Source: Pomacea canaliculata
Lineage: Eukaryota; Mollusca; Gastropoda; Architaenioglossa; Ampullariidae
Reading direction: 5' to 3'
Length of the DNA stretch: 64,000 nt
Assembly (NCBI RefSeq): GCF_003073045.1
Contig: NC_037598.1
Span: forward strand, 14,608,486 to 14,672,485
Part shown: piece by piece, positions 1 through 12,400 of the stretch
Numbering within the stretch: the stretch's first letter is position 1
Layout of the letters: every line of letters begins with the position of its first letter
The notes under the pieces: generated by a model
Databases searched by the model: none
The model's input: the letters and a program-made list of their open reading frames with translations, nothing else
What the model was told of the DNA's origin: nothing
Translations under genes and position numbers: made by a program

Positions 1-1650
1 GTAGCCATGTTGTCATGGTTAACTTGATTTTTGTAGACATAATGATTGATCTATGGCTAATAGACTGCAGTGCAGGCCATCAAGCAGGTTTCTTCTTCAG
101 AAAGCTAGCTTTCCTTTGTACATGTGGAGATCTTATTATGAGCTGCCTTTGTGTAGATGAAAACTGTCTTGTCTGCCCTAATCCTGCATGACTTCAAGGG
201 AAGAACGACAGTTGTGTGAAGGTGAGATGTGGTTTGTGAAGTGCTAGGGTAGAAATCCTGTTGTGTGGCTGTCTCTTTTATCATCCCAGCTGCATGCTGG
301 GTGTCCTGAAGGATTGTGTGAAAGACCAAACATTGCCCTTTCAAGTTGATCTGATGAATATTTATGTCTCTTTCTTTTATCTGATTCCTTACAAAGATTA
401 TTTTAAAGTATGTTCATATTGAAAGGCAACTGGTATCTTGTGCTGATGTTGAAACAGTACTTGTCCATTATAGAATTATTGTTGGAGGTATTGTTCAAGT
501 AAAGGACCCATTATCCTGTGTGCTGTGAGTGTCCAGTAAGCTTCACTGATCTTGTGAAAAGTGAGGTGAACTTCTCCTAAGACAAGGTCATGTGTGCAAT
601 ATTTTTCTAAATACAATTGTGTTCTGGTAATGCATGTACATCTTTTTTAATTTTTTGTTTACACTCCATAATTCCTTGCAGAAATTCCTTCTTGTTACAT
701 TTTTTTTCAAAGAAAATCAGCTGCTGCCTACTCAACGTTGTGTTGCTTTGTTATTTTTTAAACTTTTTTGTTTCTTAAAGACATACTGCAGTTTGCTCAG
801 AAACATTAGTAAATGTGACCTCTTGTTTAATTTTTTTTTAACTGATGTAGGGGGGATTGCCTTATATTGTGTTGGGTTGTTGTTTGTTTTTTTTTTGTCA
901 GAGGAGGGGGTTGGCCTTTTTTGTGGGGGGTGGAGAAAGAGTGATTTATTATATGGAAGTGAATCCACAAATTAAGAATTGTAATGTATTCTTGCTGTCT
1001 GCCAAGCAGATAAATTACATGACGTATTTAACTGTGAAGTCTTTAAATTGCTTTTCTTCTACACAGGAGTAATGTATGTTTACAATGTTAAGTATATACA
1101 GTTTTGTTTACTGGATCATATGGTCTGATTTTGGTCCGATATTTTGTTCCAGCTGATGCTCATTCCACTTATACACGCTCAGAATTTTGTGTTTATTTTA
1201 TGTTGAACCTCATGCTACACTGTGAGCAATTGTAGATATTTTTGAAGCATAATTATATACATTCCTTTGCAGATGGGAAGTAAGACTTTTATTCTAAATG
1301 AGCTTTTCGGTTCCAGAGAGTTTATTTATTTGTTTTCCTTTAGCTTAAATTTGATATAATTTTAATGGTCCGAGATGTCACATTATGCTTTATTTAGAAG
1401 TTATGTTTCTGTTTTAGACTGCTGACAATGAAGGTCAGATAATATCAGAAACATCACCTCATTTGATCTTTATCCACCCATTCTTTGTTTTATTCTTCTG
1501 TGGGAAGGGAATTGTGTAGGAAACTACATTCCTATTATTGTTTTGAAATTTATGTGAGCGTTAAAGTGAATTCTTTTACTGGTTTTTTAACAAAAAAAAC
1601 TTTTGACTGTTGTTTTCTAATAAATCATATATATATATACATCTTTCAGT
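1..1650 (+). other. T-rich non-coding block, possible 3' UTR of a gene to the left
   Basis: The plus strand is strongly T-rich with many short T runs, and no frame shows conserved protein. A canonical AATAAA lies near 1620, followed by a short TA repeat, and base composition changes just after it. This pattern fits the 3' UTR of a plus-strand gene whose coding part lies left of the window, but T-rich intergenic DNA would look the same. Confidence 0.25.
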
Positions 1651-4525
1651 TTTGTGTTTAGGAATTATGTTTTTTGCCAAAAGTTGTTAGCTAGTTAAAT
1701 TTATTATGGCTGATCGTTTGAAAAGGTCTTTTCGCTGGTACAGCGCATTACTGTTTCGCAGACTGTTGTTTTTATGGCGTATAGCTATATACCTCAACCA
1801 CAGGTCTTTTAAAGTTGCTTCCCTTAGCATGCTGGCCCATTCTTTTGTGGCCAGTGCAATTTATTGATGTGGATTGTTTTCGACATATAAGCGCTTATAA
1901 ACAGTTCCGATGTAGTCATACAGCAGCAGCCGAAATAACTCAATTCTTGCCGCTTTCAGACAGGTAAACCATGGTGCCTAAATAGCGGAATTTTCAGAAA
2001 CCACGAATCCATTAACAAGATGTAGCTATCGTTGAGAATATGGGCGAAAAGATGACGAGGCTAATTTTACTAGTCTGATCTGATGAAAACAGTACTGAAA
2101 GGTAGCTATCTCGATCGATTGGACAGTCGTTGGAAGGTGCGGGGGGGGGCGCGGCTGATCGAACTCCAAGAAAGGTTTGATATGTTTAGTTTAAGTGGGT
2201 ACACAGTATTGCCTGGATCTTCAAATGTGAAGATTTTATAGGCCTTCAAATTCAACTCCATTAACATCATCCCAAAAAGTCTGACGGGCCAAAGTGTAAA
2301 TATATGCACTTTTAAATCGTGACTTAGTAAAGTAAATGAAAGCTGTTTTAAATGCTTCCTTCGGTGAAACTATAATTATTCCAAGCGCAATGAGCGAGTG
2401 TCCCCGCCAGGCAGCAAGTGGTCTTGTATTCGATTTGTGATGTGGTCACTAGTAAGACTACTTTCAGATCCATACATAGTGACTGTAGCTGGAGCAAGCT
2501 GGTAAAGGACTCCAGCAATTATTTACCTGGTGATGATGTTGGGGAATGAGAGGTGCCAGCATGGTTCTTCTTGATGACTCTGCACGTTTTTATTGCTATT
2601 CGTGCTTGGATAAATAGAGAAGTGTAAGAAAAACAAGTAGAAAGAGTGGCATCAAGATATAGTGATTAAAGAACTTGGACTGTAAAGATGAGAGAAATGC
2701 GCGGTAGGATCGGGAGCTGTGGGTTCAGGTCTAGTCCTCCGACGCATTTCATTTGTCTTAGACTATCTCCATCGATTCCTAACTCGGTGCACAACTGGTC
2801 CTCCAGTCCACTACTGAACGTAAATACATGCTGTTGGGACGCTTCACCACCCCCACTTTTTTTTTTTAGGAGAGAGAATACACCTTATTGTCATTGTACT
2901 GGTGCAAGTTCGGCTACCTTTCATGCCTGTGTTGCCATAGCTACAGAGTAAAGCTGCCACACGATAATCTTCAGGTCGTGGGGAGCAAGAATATCGCAGT
3001 GACAATCTAACGAAGGCGAGGAAAGCCTTCACGAACATTGCAAAAGGAACTGACGATCTTGATCGCATGATCTGCGTCCGCTCCTTTTGGGATCGGTGTG
3101 GACAGAGATGAATAGACGAACACGCAAAGTAGACATTTTTATTGCTCTTTATACCTGTGCTTACAGGTATTTCGATGAACTGAGAAAGTTGGTATTATTT
3201 CTCCGGGCGTGAGAGACAAAAGAAAAAGAGCAAGGAAAAAAAAAACCAGAAAAGTGCAGCAAGGCAGTGATTTTAGAAATTGGAATGTAAAGATAGGACA
3301 CATACACATACGCGTTTATAACATTGATTAAATTAGGACTCGAGGCGACAAAGAAAGAGGGAGGGCAGTAAGGGTGAGTGTGTTTCATGATGTATTGTAG
3401 TTGGCCTCCAGCTGTTCAAGATGAAGGCTTTCCAGTACGTGCTGCGGGCCACACAGGTCCACTTGGGGTCGTGCTAGCAACCCGATGGATCGAGTGGTTG
3501 TCGCCTAGGTGATTAATTCCTTGCTTTCCGCCCTCCCACTGATAGCTTTTCTTTCGTGCATTTCCTTTTTGTCTTTTATTTTCGTTCTTTATGGCTTAAT
3601 TTTTTTTCGCCCGTGGTTTGTGTTTTTCTTTATGCATAAACTAGCCTCACTAGGTGCTGTCGACATGTTGGGCTTTTTATGGGGGAGTGTTCTGAGGGTG
3701 TCTGTCAGCATGCGCTGAAAAATAATAAAAAATTGTTTTTAAAATGAGAAGACAAAAAAAAAAAAAATCAGAACAGCTTCCCTGTTTTCACCTTTCTGTT
3801 CTTGTGGCTGCCGGGAAAAAGCAGTTTGTTCTGTCTTAAGCTTACGACAGGCTTGTCTCATTTATCTCTGTCTCCTTCCTCCAACCTTGTGCCTGTTCTT
3901 TCTTATCCTTTTTCAAACCATTTTCCCCAGCGCGATTTTGCGCCCAGTTCGTGCCATTTCTTTCTTCCTCCAGTACAGCTTTGCTTTTATAACCACTTCC
4001 CATCCCATCTTTCACTGGGGTCTTTTTTTTTTTCTTGTCCTTTTTGTGTTTTCCGTTGTGTGCGGATCTTATCATCTCTGCAAATGTTATGTTACTTTTC
4101 ACTTCGTTCTAATGCATTTCCGATCCGTTCTTTCCTGTGTATCGCCAGTCGCTTTCAGAACTTTCATTTTTTGAAAGCCTTCTGTTACTAAGTAAGGGTT
4201 GTTTGTCAAGTACCCTGTTACCCAGTGATCTCATCGAGCATGTGGTATCTATAGGGCGAGGCGGAAGACAGATTGCAGTAGGACAGTAATAACTTGTGAC
4301 GCCAGAAGGCTGTCTGACGGGACCTAAACTGCTTACATAATGAATGAGACGGGTGACACATTGCATGCGACTTTAAACTGCGTTTGAGAAGTTACCTGGA
4401 ACATCATAAAACAGCTGCACTAGATGAAAGTCATTCCTCCGAATAAAGATTTGTTTTTAAACTTGCGTACATTGACATAAGACATAAGAGGATTGAAACA
4501 TTGCATGTAGATGTAAACATTCAAG
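1651..4525. other. Intergenic DNA, no gene recognised
   Basis: Only short open frames without recognisable domains are seen, several of them made of T-rich runs read as Phe/Leu/Ser. A few A or T homopolymers occur (3235-3243, 3753-3768). I see no exon with convincing splice sites. Confidence 0.5.
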
Positions 4526-4709
4526 CACGAACTTGTATTACTGGACTGCTGGCAAACGCCAGTTAACTACTAAAACGAGGCAGGAGTGTACACAGCTTCC
4601 GGTTTAGTTCACATTCTTTGTTTAGGCTCGCCGAGACTAACAGCGGATCACTTCGCAAGAGGCTAAGCGTTGGTCTCGGCAGACAGCAATCCACCTATAC
4701 TCATCCATG
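4526..4709 (+). repeat. Dispersed ~190-bp repeat, copy A
   Basis: This stretch aligns with 15246-15441 in the same orientation. Shared blocks include 'cacgaacttgtattactgga', 'agttaactactaaaacgagg', 'gcttccggtttag' and 'ctaagcgttggtctcggcag'. Similarity is by eye about 85 percent with small indels, and it fades outside these limits. I find neither a tRNA-type promoter nor coding potential, so it may be a SINE-like or MITE-like unit of unknown class. Confidence 0.8.
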
Positions 4710-6130
4710 ATTTAAGGGTGTGGCATTTGATGTAGCGATTGTGTGGACTGGAACACCTGTTGGCAGATTCCATATCTAAGACTCTTTACAGTTTACACGA
4801 CCTTGACTCCGCTCCGAGTTCTAATCTGATATATTGCAGCTGCAGCAGAAAGCTGTTTACACGTTTACAGAGCATTCCTTACCACAACATAGCAATGCTC
4901 CCTTCTAGTGATTTTTTTCCCTGATTGAAAATGTTTTGTCCAAGGAAAAGGTTTCTGACATGTTAGCATCGCTCAGACAACACCCCGTGACCTACATTTT
5001 AAAGATGGCGAAATGTGTGTCTGCACCTCTTCAGTTTTTTTCCCATCTACACCCACATACCTTTCCTGGGTCCTCGAAAAAATCGTCTCGTTTAATTCTC
5101 AGAACATGTTTGCTATACGAGCTTTCAATAAGTAATTCCACCAGAAAGTATTTCCATACTAACTCCACTGCAAGTGGTCACGGTACTTCCATTTGTTACG
5201 AGGTTTGTTTGTGTCTTTGGCTGACAAATGTTTTTATTTTTATTTTTCTGCTGACGTCGCGGCCTTCGTCAGAGCCAACGCACCAATCAGATTGCAGCTG
5301 AGGCCCAACAGGTGTTGGAGTCGCTCCAACGAGGTGCATTTCGACCTTCCCACATACGTGCCCCAAAAAGATTTTTTTTTTCTGTTGTGGGGACTCTTTT
5401 ACATCGCCCAGAGGCGGCAGGAAACTGTCGACCTCAACGCCACACGCTATGTTGTCCGGCAACAAACAAATCCCTGCCCACTAGCATAGCTTTCAGCTTT
5501 TTCTCGTTGGTCTTGGCATCATTTACCCGGAAAAGAGCATGTAAGGTTTGGGATTTTTTTCCCCTCGTCTTCCTAAGGTGTTCCTGCAAGATGTGCGAGG
5601 TTTCGCATCCCTACACGCCCTGAAAGAGTTTCAAGGTTGCTGTGTTGACAATACATGCACTGCATTGCAAGCTGAGCCCGGCCCTTCCTTCTATAGTTCT
5701 TCGCCGAGCAAGTGTGCATATCACCGTAGTTATTGCACATCATAAACTTGCCAAGGATTTTGTTATTTATTGACGCCAACCCGTCGTGGTAATAATAACT
5801 CTATATCCTTGTCTTTCACCTCATCTGCACATTGCAGCTGCCGCCAAAAATAATCATTATTTGGAAAATGCTGATGAATTTCACCCACGAGCTCATGACA
5901 CTGAGTATTAAAAGCAGTTCTTTGAAAATTATACTAATTTTTTAATCTGAAAGGGGGTGTGATCGTATGTGTGTGCTCGCGGTGAATATATATTGAATCA
6001 GATTAATTATGGCCGTATTATTTTCAACAGCTGCTGCAGCATCCTGTGGTTCAAGGGCATGCTGCATCGGGGATCGCGCATGCCTGATGACAGGCGACTG
6101 TTGTATCCCAACCATTTACACCTACGAGTA
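4710..6130. other. Intergenic DNA, no gene recognised
   Basis: Open frames here overlap on both strands and lack known motifs. I see no clear mobile element, although the sequence is of mixed composition and old repeats could be missed. Confidence 0.45.
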
Positions 6131-6332
6131 TGTTAGACCAGAGATTCTCAACCTTTCTCGCGATTGTACCCCAAAAGGGTGAAAGTATGTACACGGGTAC
6201 CCCTCACTTAAGCATAAAAGCACTTATTTTCATAATGATGTGCGCTTATTTATGTTGCTGCATACCCCTGCAGAACCCTTGTCGTACCCCTAAGGGTACG
6301 CGTACCACCGGTTGAGAACCACGGTGTTAGAC
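6131..6332. mobile_element. Non-autonomous hAT element (MITE) with 8-bp target duplication
   Basis: The element spans 6139-6324 (186 bp). It starts with CAGAGATTCTCAACC and ends with GGTTGAGAACCACGG, giving terminal inverted repeats that match at 12 of 15 bases. It is flanked on both sides by the identical octamer TGTTAGAC (6131-6138 and 6325-6332). An 8-bp duplication and a TTCTCAACC-type terminus are hallmarks of hAT transposons. The interior carries repeated GTACCCC/GGGTAC motifs and has no transposase, so it must be mobilised in trans. The intact duplication suggests a fairly recent insertion. Confidence 0.9.
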
Positions 6333-8282
6333 GACTCAGCAATGTGGTTATCTCATATTGCAATGACTTTATTAGGTCTGCACTGCAAGGGGCCGACTGC
6401 ATGAGTGAACATTCTGATTAGAGAGAGTGGTGAGGGAGCGTCTGGACGTTCGGTGTGTGAGAGACATCAGTATGTTTATGTTATTCATATACATCTATAT
6501 ATTATGTTCGTGAATACAGAGGGAGATAAGGATCCCAGTTTGTTTTCGTGTGTGTGCGTGCGTGTTCTGACTTATCTATGGTCGAGATTACACTGAGGAC
6601 CCCCGCGTTGAAACCGGAGGTGAACAAGCGTGCCAAGTGTCGTTGACTGAAGTACCTCCCTTGTCTCGTGCCCAGGTTAGTCCAGTCAGATCCTCCCCTA
6701 GTTCGTGACGAGGTGCCCTCGCGGTGGCAGGCACAGGGAGCAGCCACCACCACAAGACCTGCTGGGCATGTCGCCATGGCCGGAAGTCAAAGGTCAGCAA
6801 GAAAAGTCGTTTTTTTTTTGTCCACGCACCTAATCGCCTGATGCCAGTTGTGTCAATCTAATTGACCAGACAACGAGTGTGAGGTGGCTGCAGCACAAAA
6901 ACCGGTTTTTCTACCAAAAAACATCAAAGAATGTTTAACGAGTTGTCTTTCCCTCGCTTCTCTTTGACCTTTCTTTCTTCATTCTGCTCCCTCCTCTCCT
7001 TTCACCAAGTTTTTATTCTTAGCTTCTAGTGTTTTTCGAGGGATTATTCCCCTGGTGAAGTGAAAACTTTTTTTTTTTTGAGAAAAAAATCTGACAAAGC
7101 AGGAAACTGCAACAGGACCAATATGAGAAGGACGCAGAAAGACCATTTATATCATATCAGTTCATGTCCCACTCACCGATAATTACATTTGGTTGTATTT
7201 ACGTGATTCACACCTGCTGTAGGTAAGTGATAAGCATTTACAGATGTTTTGTGTTGCAACTGCGCTCACAGCTGTTGGCCCTGGAACGCAGTACCATCTA
7301 CAGAAGGCTAAACAACTGCCATGGTTACTAAGGAGAAACATGACCAAATATGGAGTCGACCTGATAAAACTCAGGCGTCTTGAAACAGTAACATTTGGCA
7401 GATTTCCACGACATGCTGCACCACAGCTCTTCCCCTCTGACAATCTTACTGTCCTCAGCCAGCAATAATAAAAAAAAAACAACAACTCTGCATGTGCATG
7501 CTAAGTGTCTTGTCGTTGAGTTAGCAAGTACCCGACCAAGGCTTATCAACAATACACAGTAATCAGCTTATTTACTGTCTACCATCTGGTTCAGTGTTTT
7601 CCTGTTCGCCATCGCCTGATCCGGGCTTATTTTTAGGGCAGAACGCTCGTCGGGGAAAAACTCGAACTGAGTCGACAGTGTCTGTCGAGTGATCATTCGA
7701 GGAAAGGAAACCATCTCTTGGCAAAAATATTTATGGCCCTTAAAGCGGATCTGTTTCGACGAATCATGCGACTGTTTTGTACATGGCAGGACCAGCGAGG
7801 TCACTAAAGCTGGAGAAGATTATCGGGATTCGTGCTTGTGAGAATAAACATTTCTTCTGCAGATCCCATTGTTGTTGTTGTTTTTTTTTGTTGTTGTTGT
7901 TTTTTTTTTTTTTTCTTCATTTTCTTCGACATTGTAGATATATTTTCTGGCAATTGTCTTTGGACACAGATATGGCGAAGTAAAAATAAGTCGAGCAGCA
8001 TCCTCGGGGCTATAGACACAGACGTGACAGGACGGAGGTGAGTGAGAAAGAAGACGGTAAGGAGGGACATAGGATGAGAAAGGGAGAAGAGCCCACGGCA
8101 AGTAAACACGTAGTGCAGAAAATAAATTATTCCTTTCCATTTTTAGCCCATTTTATCGTCGTCTTGTCGGTTTCATGCTTGTGATATTTGTGGCATGCAC
8201 CCTAAAAGGAGAGAAAGCTGCACCTCACCCTCCACCCCACCTAGCCATGGTGATGGAGGGTAGAGAGGGGTAGTAATCTAGA
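6333..8282. other. Intergenic DNA with a GTT/T-tract
   Basis: No gene recognised. A (GTT)n/poly-T stretch at about 7868-7916 generates artificial Gln/Lys/Thr or Phe/Cys open frames on both strands. A poly-T run lies near 7070-7079. Confidence 0.5.
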
Positions 8283-8815
8283 TTGTACATGCTGATCCGC
8301 ACGAGCGGAGTACAGCTAGGGATTGTGAACAACTTCATGTACTTGGGGGTCAATCCTTTCCAAGATGGCAGCTGCATCAGGATCGTAAAGACGAGAGAAG
8401 CGATGGTCAGACTGAAAAGATCTGGCGCAGTACAAGTGCAGAAGTCCCTCGCACTTCCCGTCCAGCTGTGCGGTACCGATAAACAAATCCAGTAATTAGA
8501 GACCAGGTGACTGAAGAGGCCACTCTGAATCTCTCACATGCGTGGCGCCCAATGAAGCGGTCGCCAACCTCGTGAACTACCAAGAGCCTCATCCTGGCAA
8601 CCGTGAAGGGGCGCAAGTTGGTCTGGTTTGGCCACGTCACCCGGCTTCACACTGTCTAGGACCATTCTTCAAAACATCCTGGAGCACAGACAGATAACAG
8701 AACCAGCTCATCACCGATTTCAAGACCAACCAAAGTGGCGCAACCCTTGTCAGCTTCTGTGTTGAGCCAAGTCGCCCTCTCCCCCGACGACCAGACCCCC
8801 ATGTAGGTTAACTGA
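8283..8815 (+). pseudogene. Decayed 3' end of an RTE-type non-LTR retrotransposon (reverse transcriptase C-terminus)
   Basis: Plus-strand translation shows 'NNFMYLGVNPFQDGSCI', the 'F.YLG..F..DG' motif found after the fingers/palm of RTE-like reverse transcriptases. Near 8591-8645 it reads 'LATVKGRKLVWFGHVTR', the classic 'RRKLxWFGHVxR' motif of the same C-terminal region. The pieces lie in different frames with stops between them (for example TAA at 8493 and TAG after 8655), so the copy is dead and 5' truncated. A 'SPRRPDP'-like tail and 'aataaagatggcgataac' near 8844 probably mark its 3' end. Class rests on motif recognition; the exact clade is not certain. Confidence 0.8.
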
Positions 8816-9346
8816 TTATCAGCTAGCAGTAGTCACGGGACGAATAAAGATGGCGATAACAAATACATGTTGAGCCCAGGTGGCAAATTCGTGGCTTTAT
8901 TTAAATTGAAAACTGCTAGGCGACGAGATTTCAAGGTGTGTGGAAGGTGGAAACTACTTCGACCATGTGGCTATATTTAGCGCTGACCTCACCAGTGGCG
9001 CACTTCCTGTCTTTGTTGCTGAAGATTACCCCGAGGGAGACAACTCGTTAGTCGCTGATTATTATCAAGCGCGATTGTATCTCTGCTAGTTAATCACAGT
9101 ATTCTGTTCAATATACGTATACATGTATCATAGATGTAGATAATTGTTTACATTTATGTTGAATTCCACAGAATATTTTCTTGTTTAGTACAACACTGTA
9201 ACTACAGTCAGTTTGTGAATTTGATGACGATGCCACAACCTGAAGTCGCGTACGTGACTCCCTAGACTGCCTAGAGGGATGAGATGAAGGAGAGGAGATG
9301 AATATCGCCACCCTCAAACAAATTTCTGCCCCGAGAAAATTTATGC
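8816..9346. other. Intergenic DNA
   Basis: Nothing recognised beyond the probable tail of the retrotransposon remnant at its left edge. Confidence 0.4.
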
Positions 9347-9440
9347 GTGGCCCGGTGGCGCAACGGTTAGTGCCTGTCACCAATACAACGAGGGTTGGCT
9401 GTCCTGGGTTCAGACCTCGTCTCGGGCACTCTGTTCTTTC
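9347..9440 (+). repeat. tRNA-derived SINE head (A box and B box)
   Basis: 'GGTGGCGCAACGGTTAGTGC' near 9354 fits a tRNA A box (TRGYNNARNNGG), and 'GGGTTCAGACC' near 9406 fits the B box, with about 50 bases between them as in tRNA genes. No acceptor-stem pairing is evident and the sequence runs on into non-tRNA DNA, so this is a SINE-like unit and not a functional tRNA gene. Confidence 0.7.
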
Positions 9441-12400
9441 TTTGCGTGTAGAAACTGTTTACAGGCTTGGCTGCACTTTTCCGTAAATTAGCCTCTGTTG
9501 CTTGTTAGGCATAAGAGCAAATTCCCACCCACCCACCCGAGAAAAGTGAATCTTTCCAACACCCGATAAGCTTCCGTTGAACATGTCAATAATTTCTTAC
9601 ATCCTGGGAAATCTTCGTTTTTCATTTAAGAATGTTATCCGTGTGATCGCATTCGTCTTTGACTTTTGCGACAGCATTTAAGGATGGCGCTACCTGAAGT
9701 TTTTGCAAACAAAACAAACACCAAAGGAAAACAGCAAGAACATTGATTCTGCTGGCACATCTTCGGGCTGAGATAATGAGGTTTGCATTGAATGCGCATA
9801 TCCCTGGTCGTGTGGGCACAGTGTCTACTACGCTTTGGATATTTCTTGCACAGAGTAACGGAAGTACTTGTTTAAACAAGTTTATTACAGTTCTAGTGAT
9901 GCAGTCTTTATGTACAACATGATGGCGGGTATGAAATAATGAGTTAGATGCGAAACTGACCTTTTATTTCAGAGCCTGGTGGGTGATTGAGATTTCCAAG
10001 AGCTATTTATTGATGAAACCCAAAGAGTGGTTTTTTATTTTATTTTGATGGGTAAAAACATTTTGTTGCCTTAGCAGCCTGATCTCGGTGGAAATTGTAT
10101 GGTTTCCAAATAGTATACCTTATTTGTGGTTAGTTTTTGTTTTAGTTACACACGGACAACTCTTGATATTTTCTTAAATGATTTTTTTTTTAGGTTCTGT
10201 TCTGAGCAACTAAAAGATCTCAAAGTATTTTGCAACAAATCTTCAGTCTGAGATTTAAAAGAAGACAGTTGAATTGCCAGCTCCCTCGTTATTTTCAGTT
10301 GTATAGACGTTCGTTAAAAAAATAATAAATGCGCAGAAGAGATACACGCTGGCAGTCACGTAGACGGGTCATGACCTCTTCTGTACGCTCAGGGCACGTG
10401 ATATGACCATATATGGTAGCCTCTACGTCTACGGGCGGCCCACCACTAGGGAGCACAGTGTACAAGGGTCGCAGCTGACGCAATTAATCATTTTTCTTTC
10501 GTCTACGATAATTGCAATACTTGCGACCCCTTGCAGTCCGAGGCCTCCTTTGGCACTACAGTCTGCGGACTTACAGACTGGTAAAAGATTTACGGTTGTA
10601 AAATTTGTGGTCAGCAGTATATACTTAATAGGCTGGAGAAATAAATAGAAGTTGGCGGATGATGTAAATAGAGCGAAGTGTGGGTTCATGAGTGCAAAAC
10701 GGGGGTCACATTATGCGTGTGTGTGAATAAGAGGCTGATTTGTTATTTTTGGATTGAGAGACAGTGATTTATTCATTGAGAGAGGGAGGAGGGAAGGTGA
10801 ATAAAGTTACTTGTCCAGGTGCGAGAATAAAAATACCTGCACGTGTTTACGTTTCGGCCCATCGATAGTGCGTTGTACCCTGTGGCCAGAGCTACCGACA
10901 TGCCCCAACCGAGCCTCCACCTTTCCTCCGCAAGTCTGTTGTATACAGGTACGCCTGAAACTGTACGAGAGCCTAGTCACACCGGCAGGAAGCCACAACG
11001 ACACTCTGACGCCATCTGCAAGTGCGGGTCCCCCTTTCTCCTGGTCACGTGGTGTGTAACGGTCCTCCCACCCACTTGTGTGGTCAGCTGCTTATTGATC
11101 TAAGTGACTGGCACTTGTTTACTGCACTTCATGTGGAGAGTCCTTCTGATGATAGCTGTGGGGATTTTTTTTTTTTTTTGCTGCAGTTCAGTTGTTTGTT
11201 TTTTGTTTTGTTTGTCTTTTTTTGGCGAGGGTAGGGGGTTGTTTTTTTGGGGTTTTTTTTTGCTTCAGACTTGGCTGGTCAATGATTGATATAAATACCT
11301 ATCCGTTAGTAAACAGATGTAAGAGATTGAAATACTGACAGCATAAATGTAAATCTATTAATCAGGGTTCTGTAACAACTATAATGATAATAAGAACTTG
11401 CCTCGTTCATCCATCCAGCCGCTCCCTTCGTCTGCTGAACTTTTAAACCACAAAAAAAAACTTGTTTTCCAAGTTGATTGATATTGATGTACGCGAAATC
11501 ACTAAGTAATCATGCGCACGTGCATTTACAATATTACTTGTTTGTTTTGATTGTTTGGTCACGCGCCTTTGGTTCGTTGGTTGATTGATGAGTTAATTCA
11601 TGTAATGTCTCGTAAAGTTGACATCAGTCCCTACCCGTTTCCTTTGCTCTCTCCATGAAAGAACTTTGTGCCATTCGTGACCTCTCCCAAGGTACACTGC
11701 ACGTACGCTTGTCAAAGGTCAGCGGCGATTCTGACGCACGCGGGGAAATCTTGGTAAACAAGTTACGTGGGTCTTGCCATACTTTCTCATCAGCATTATC
11801 AGCAGACATCCCACATCCAACCTTACCACTCACAACGGCATCAGAGAGGGAGAGAGCACAACAATGAGTTCACCTTGCGGTTGTCCTTAAAACAATGGTC
11901 TCCGTGGTGCTTTGTGTAGGAGAGAAGGGATCAAGTGGAAGCACTTACATAAAACAATCAAAGGAAGCCGACTAGAGTGACCACGGGGGAGCGGGGTAGA
12001 GTTTAAAAGTAGCTTCCATCAGGACCACTAAACTTTGAACAAAAACGCCTCTGTCACTCCTCACACACCCACACCCTCCTTTAAAAAAAAAAACTATCTT
12101 AAAACCTTCTATACGTGTGTTATGCATGTGGGCGCGCTCTCTCTCACATAGTTTAACAGACCGTTTGGCTGGTGTCAACAAGAACATGTCGAAGCTTGTG
12201 TACATAAACCAGTTGGCAAGGAGCCCAGTCGAGACACTTTAATCGTGCCTTGCCAGACAAACCGCCTTGTGTGCGAGCCTACCCCCTCTGACCTGGTCAA
12301 CCCTGATTTTAGACGGAGGGTGGGCAGTATGTCTTCGCTGATCCGGCAGTTATTTCTCCCCCCACCTCTCACCAGCAGTGTCGTCACCAAGATCCCCCTC

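Noticed and set aside
7804..8140. Lys/Gln/Thr-rich minus-strand frames
   Set aside because: Artefact of the (GTT)n/poly-T tract at 7868-7916.
9347..9430. Functional tRNA gene
   Set aside because: A and B boxes are present but the acceptor and anticodon stems do not pair, so it is a SINE head.
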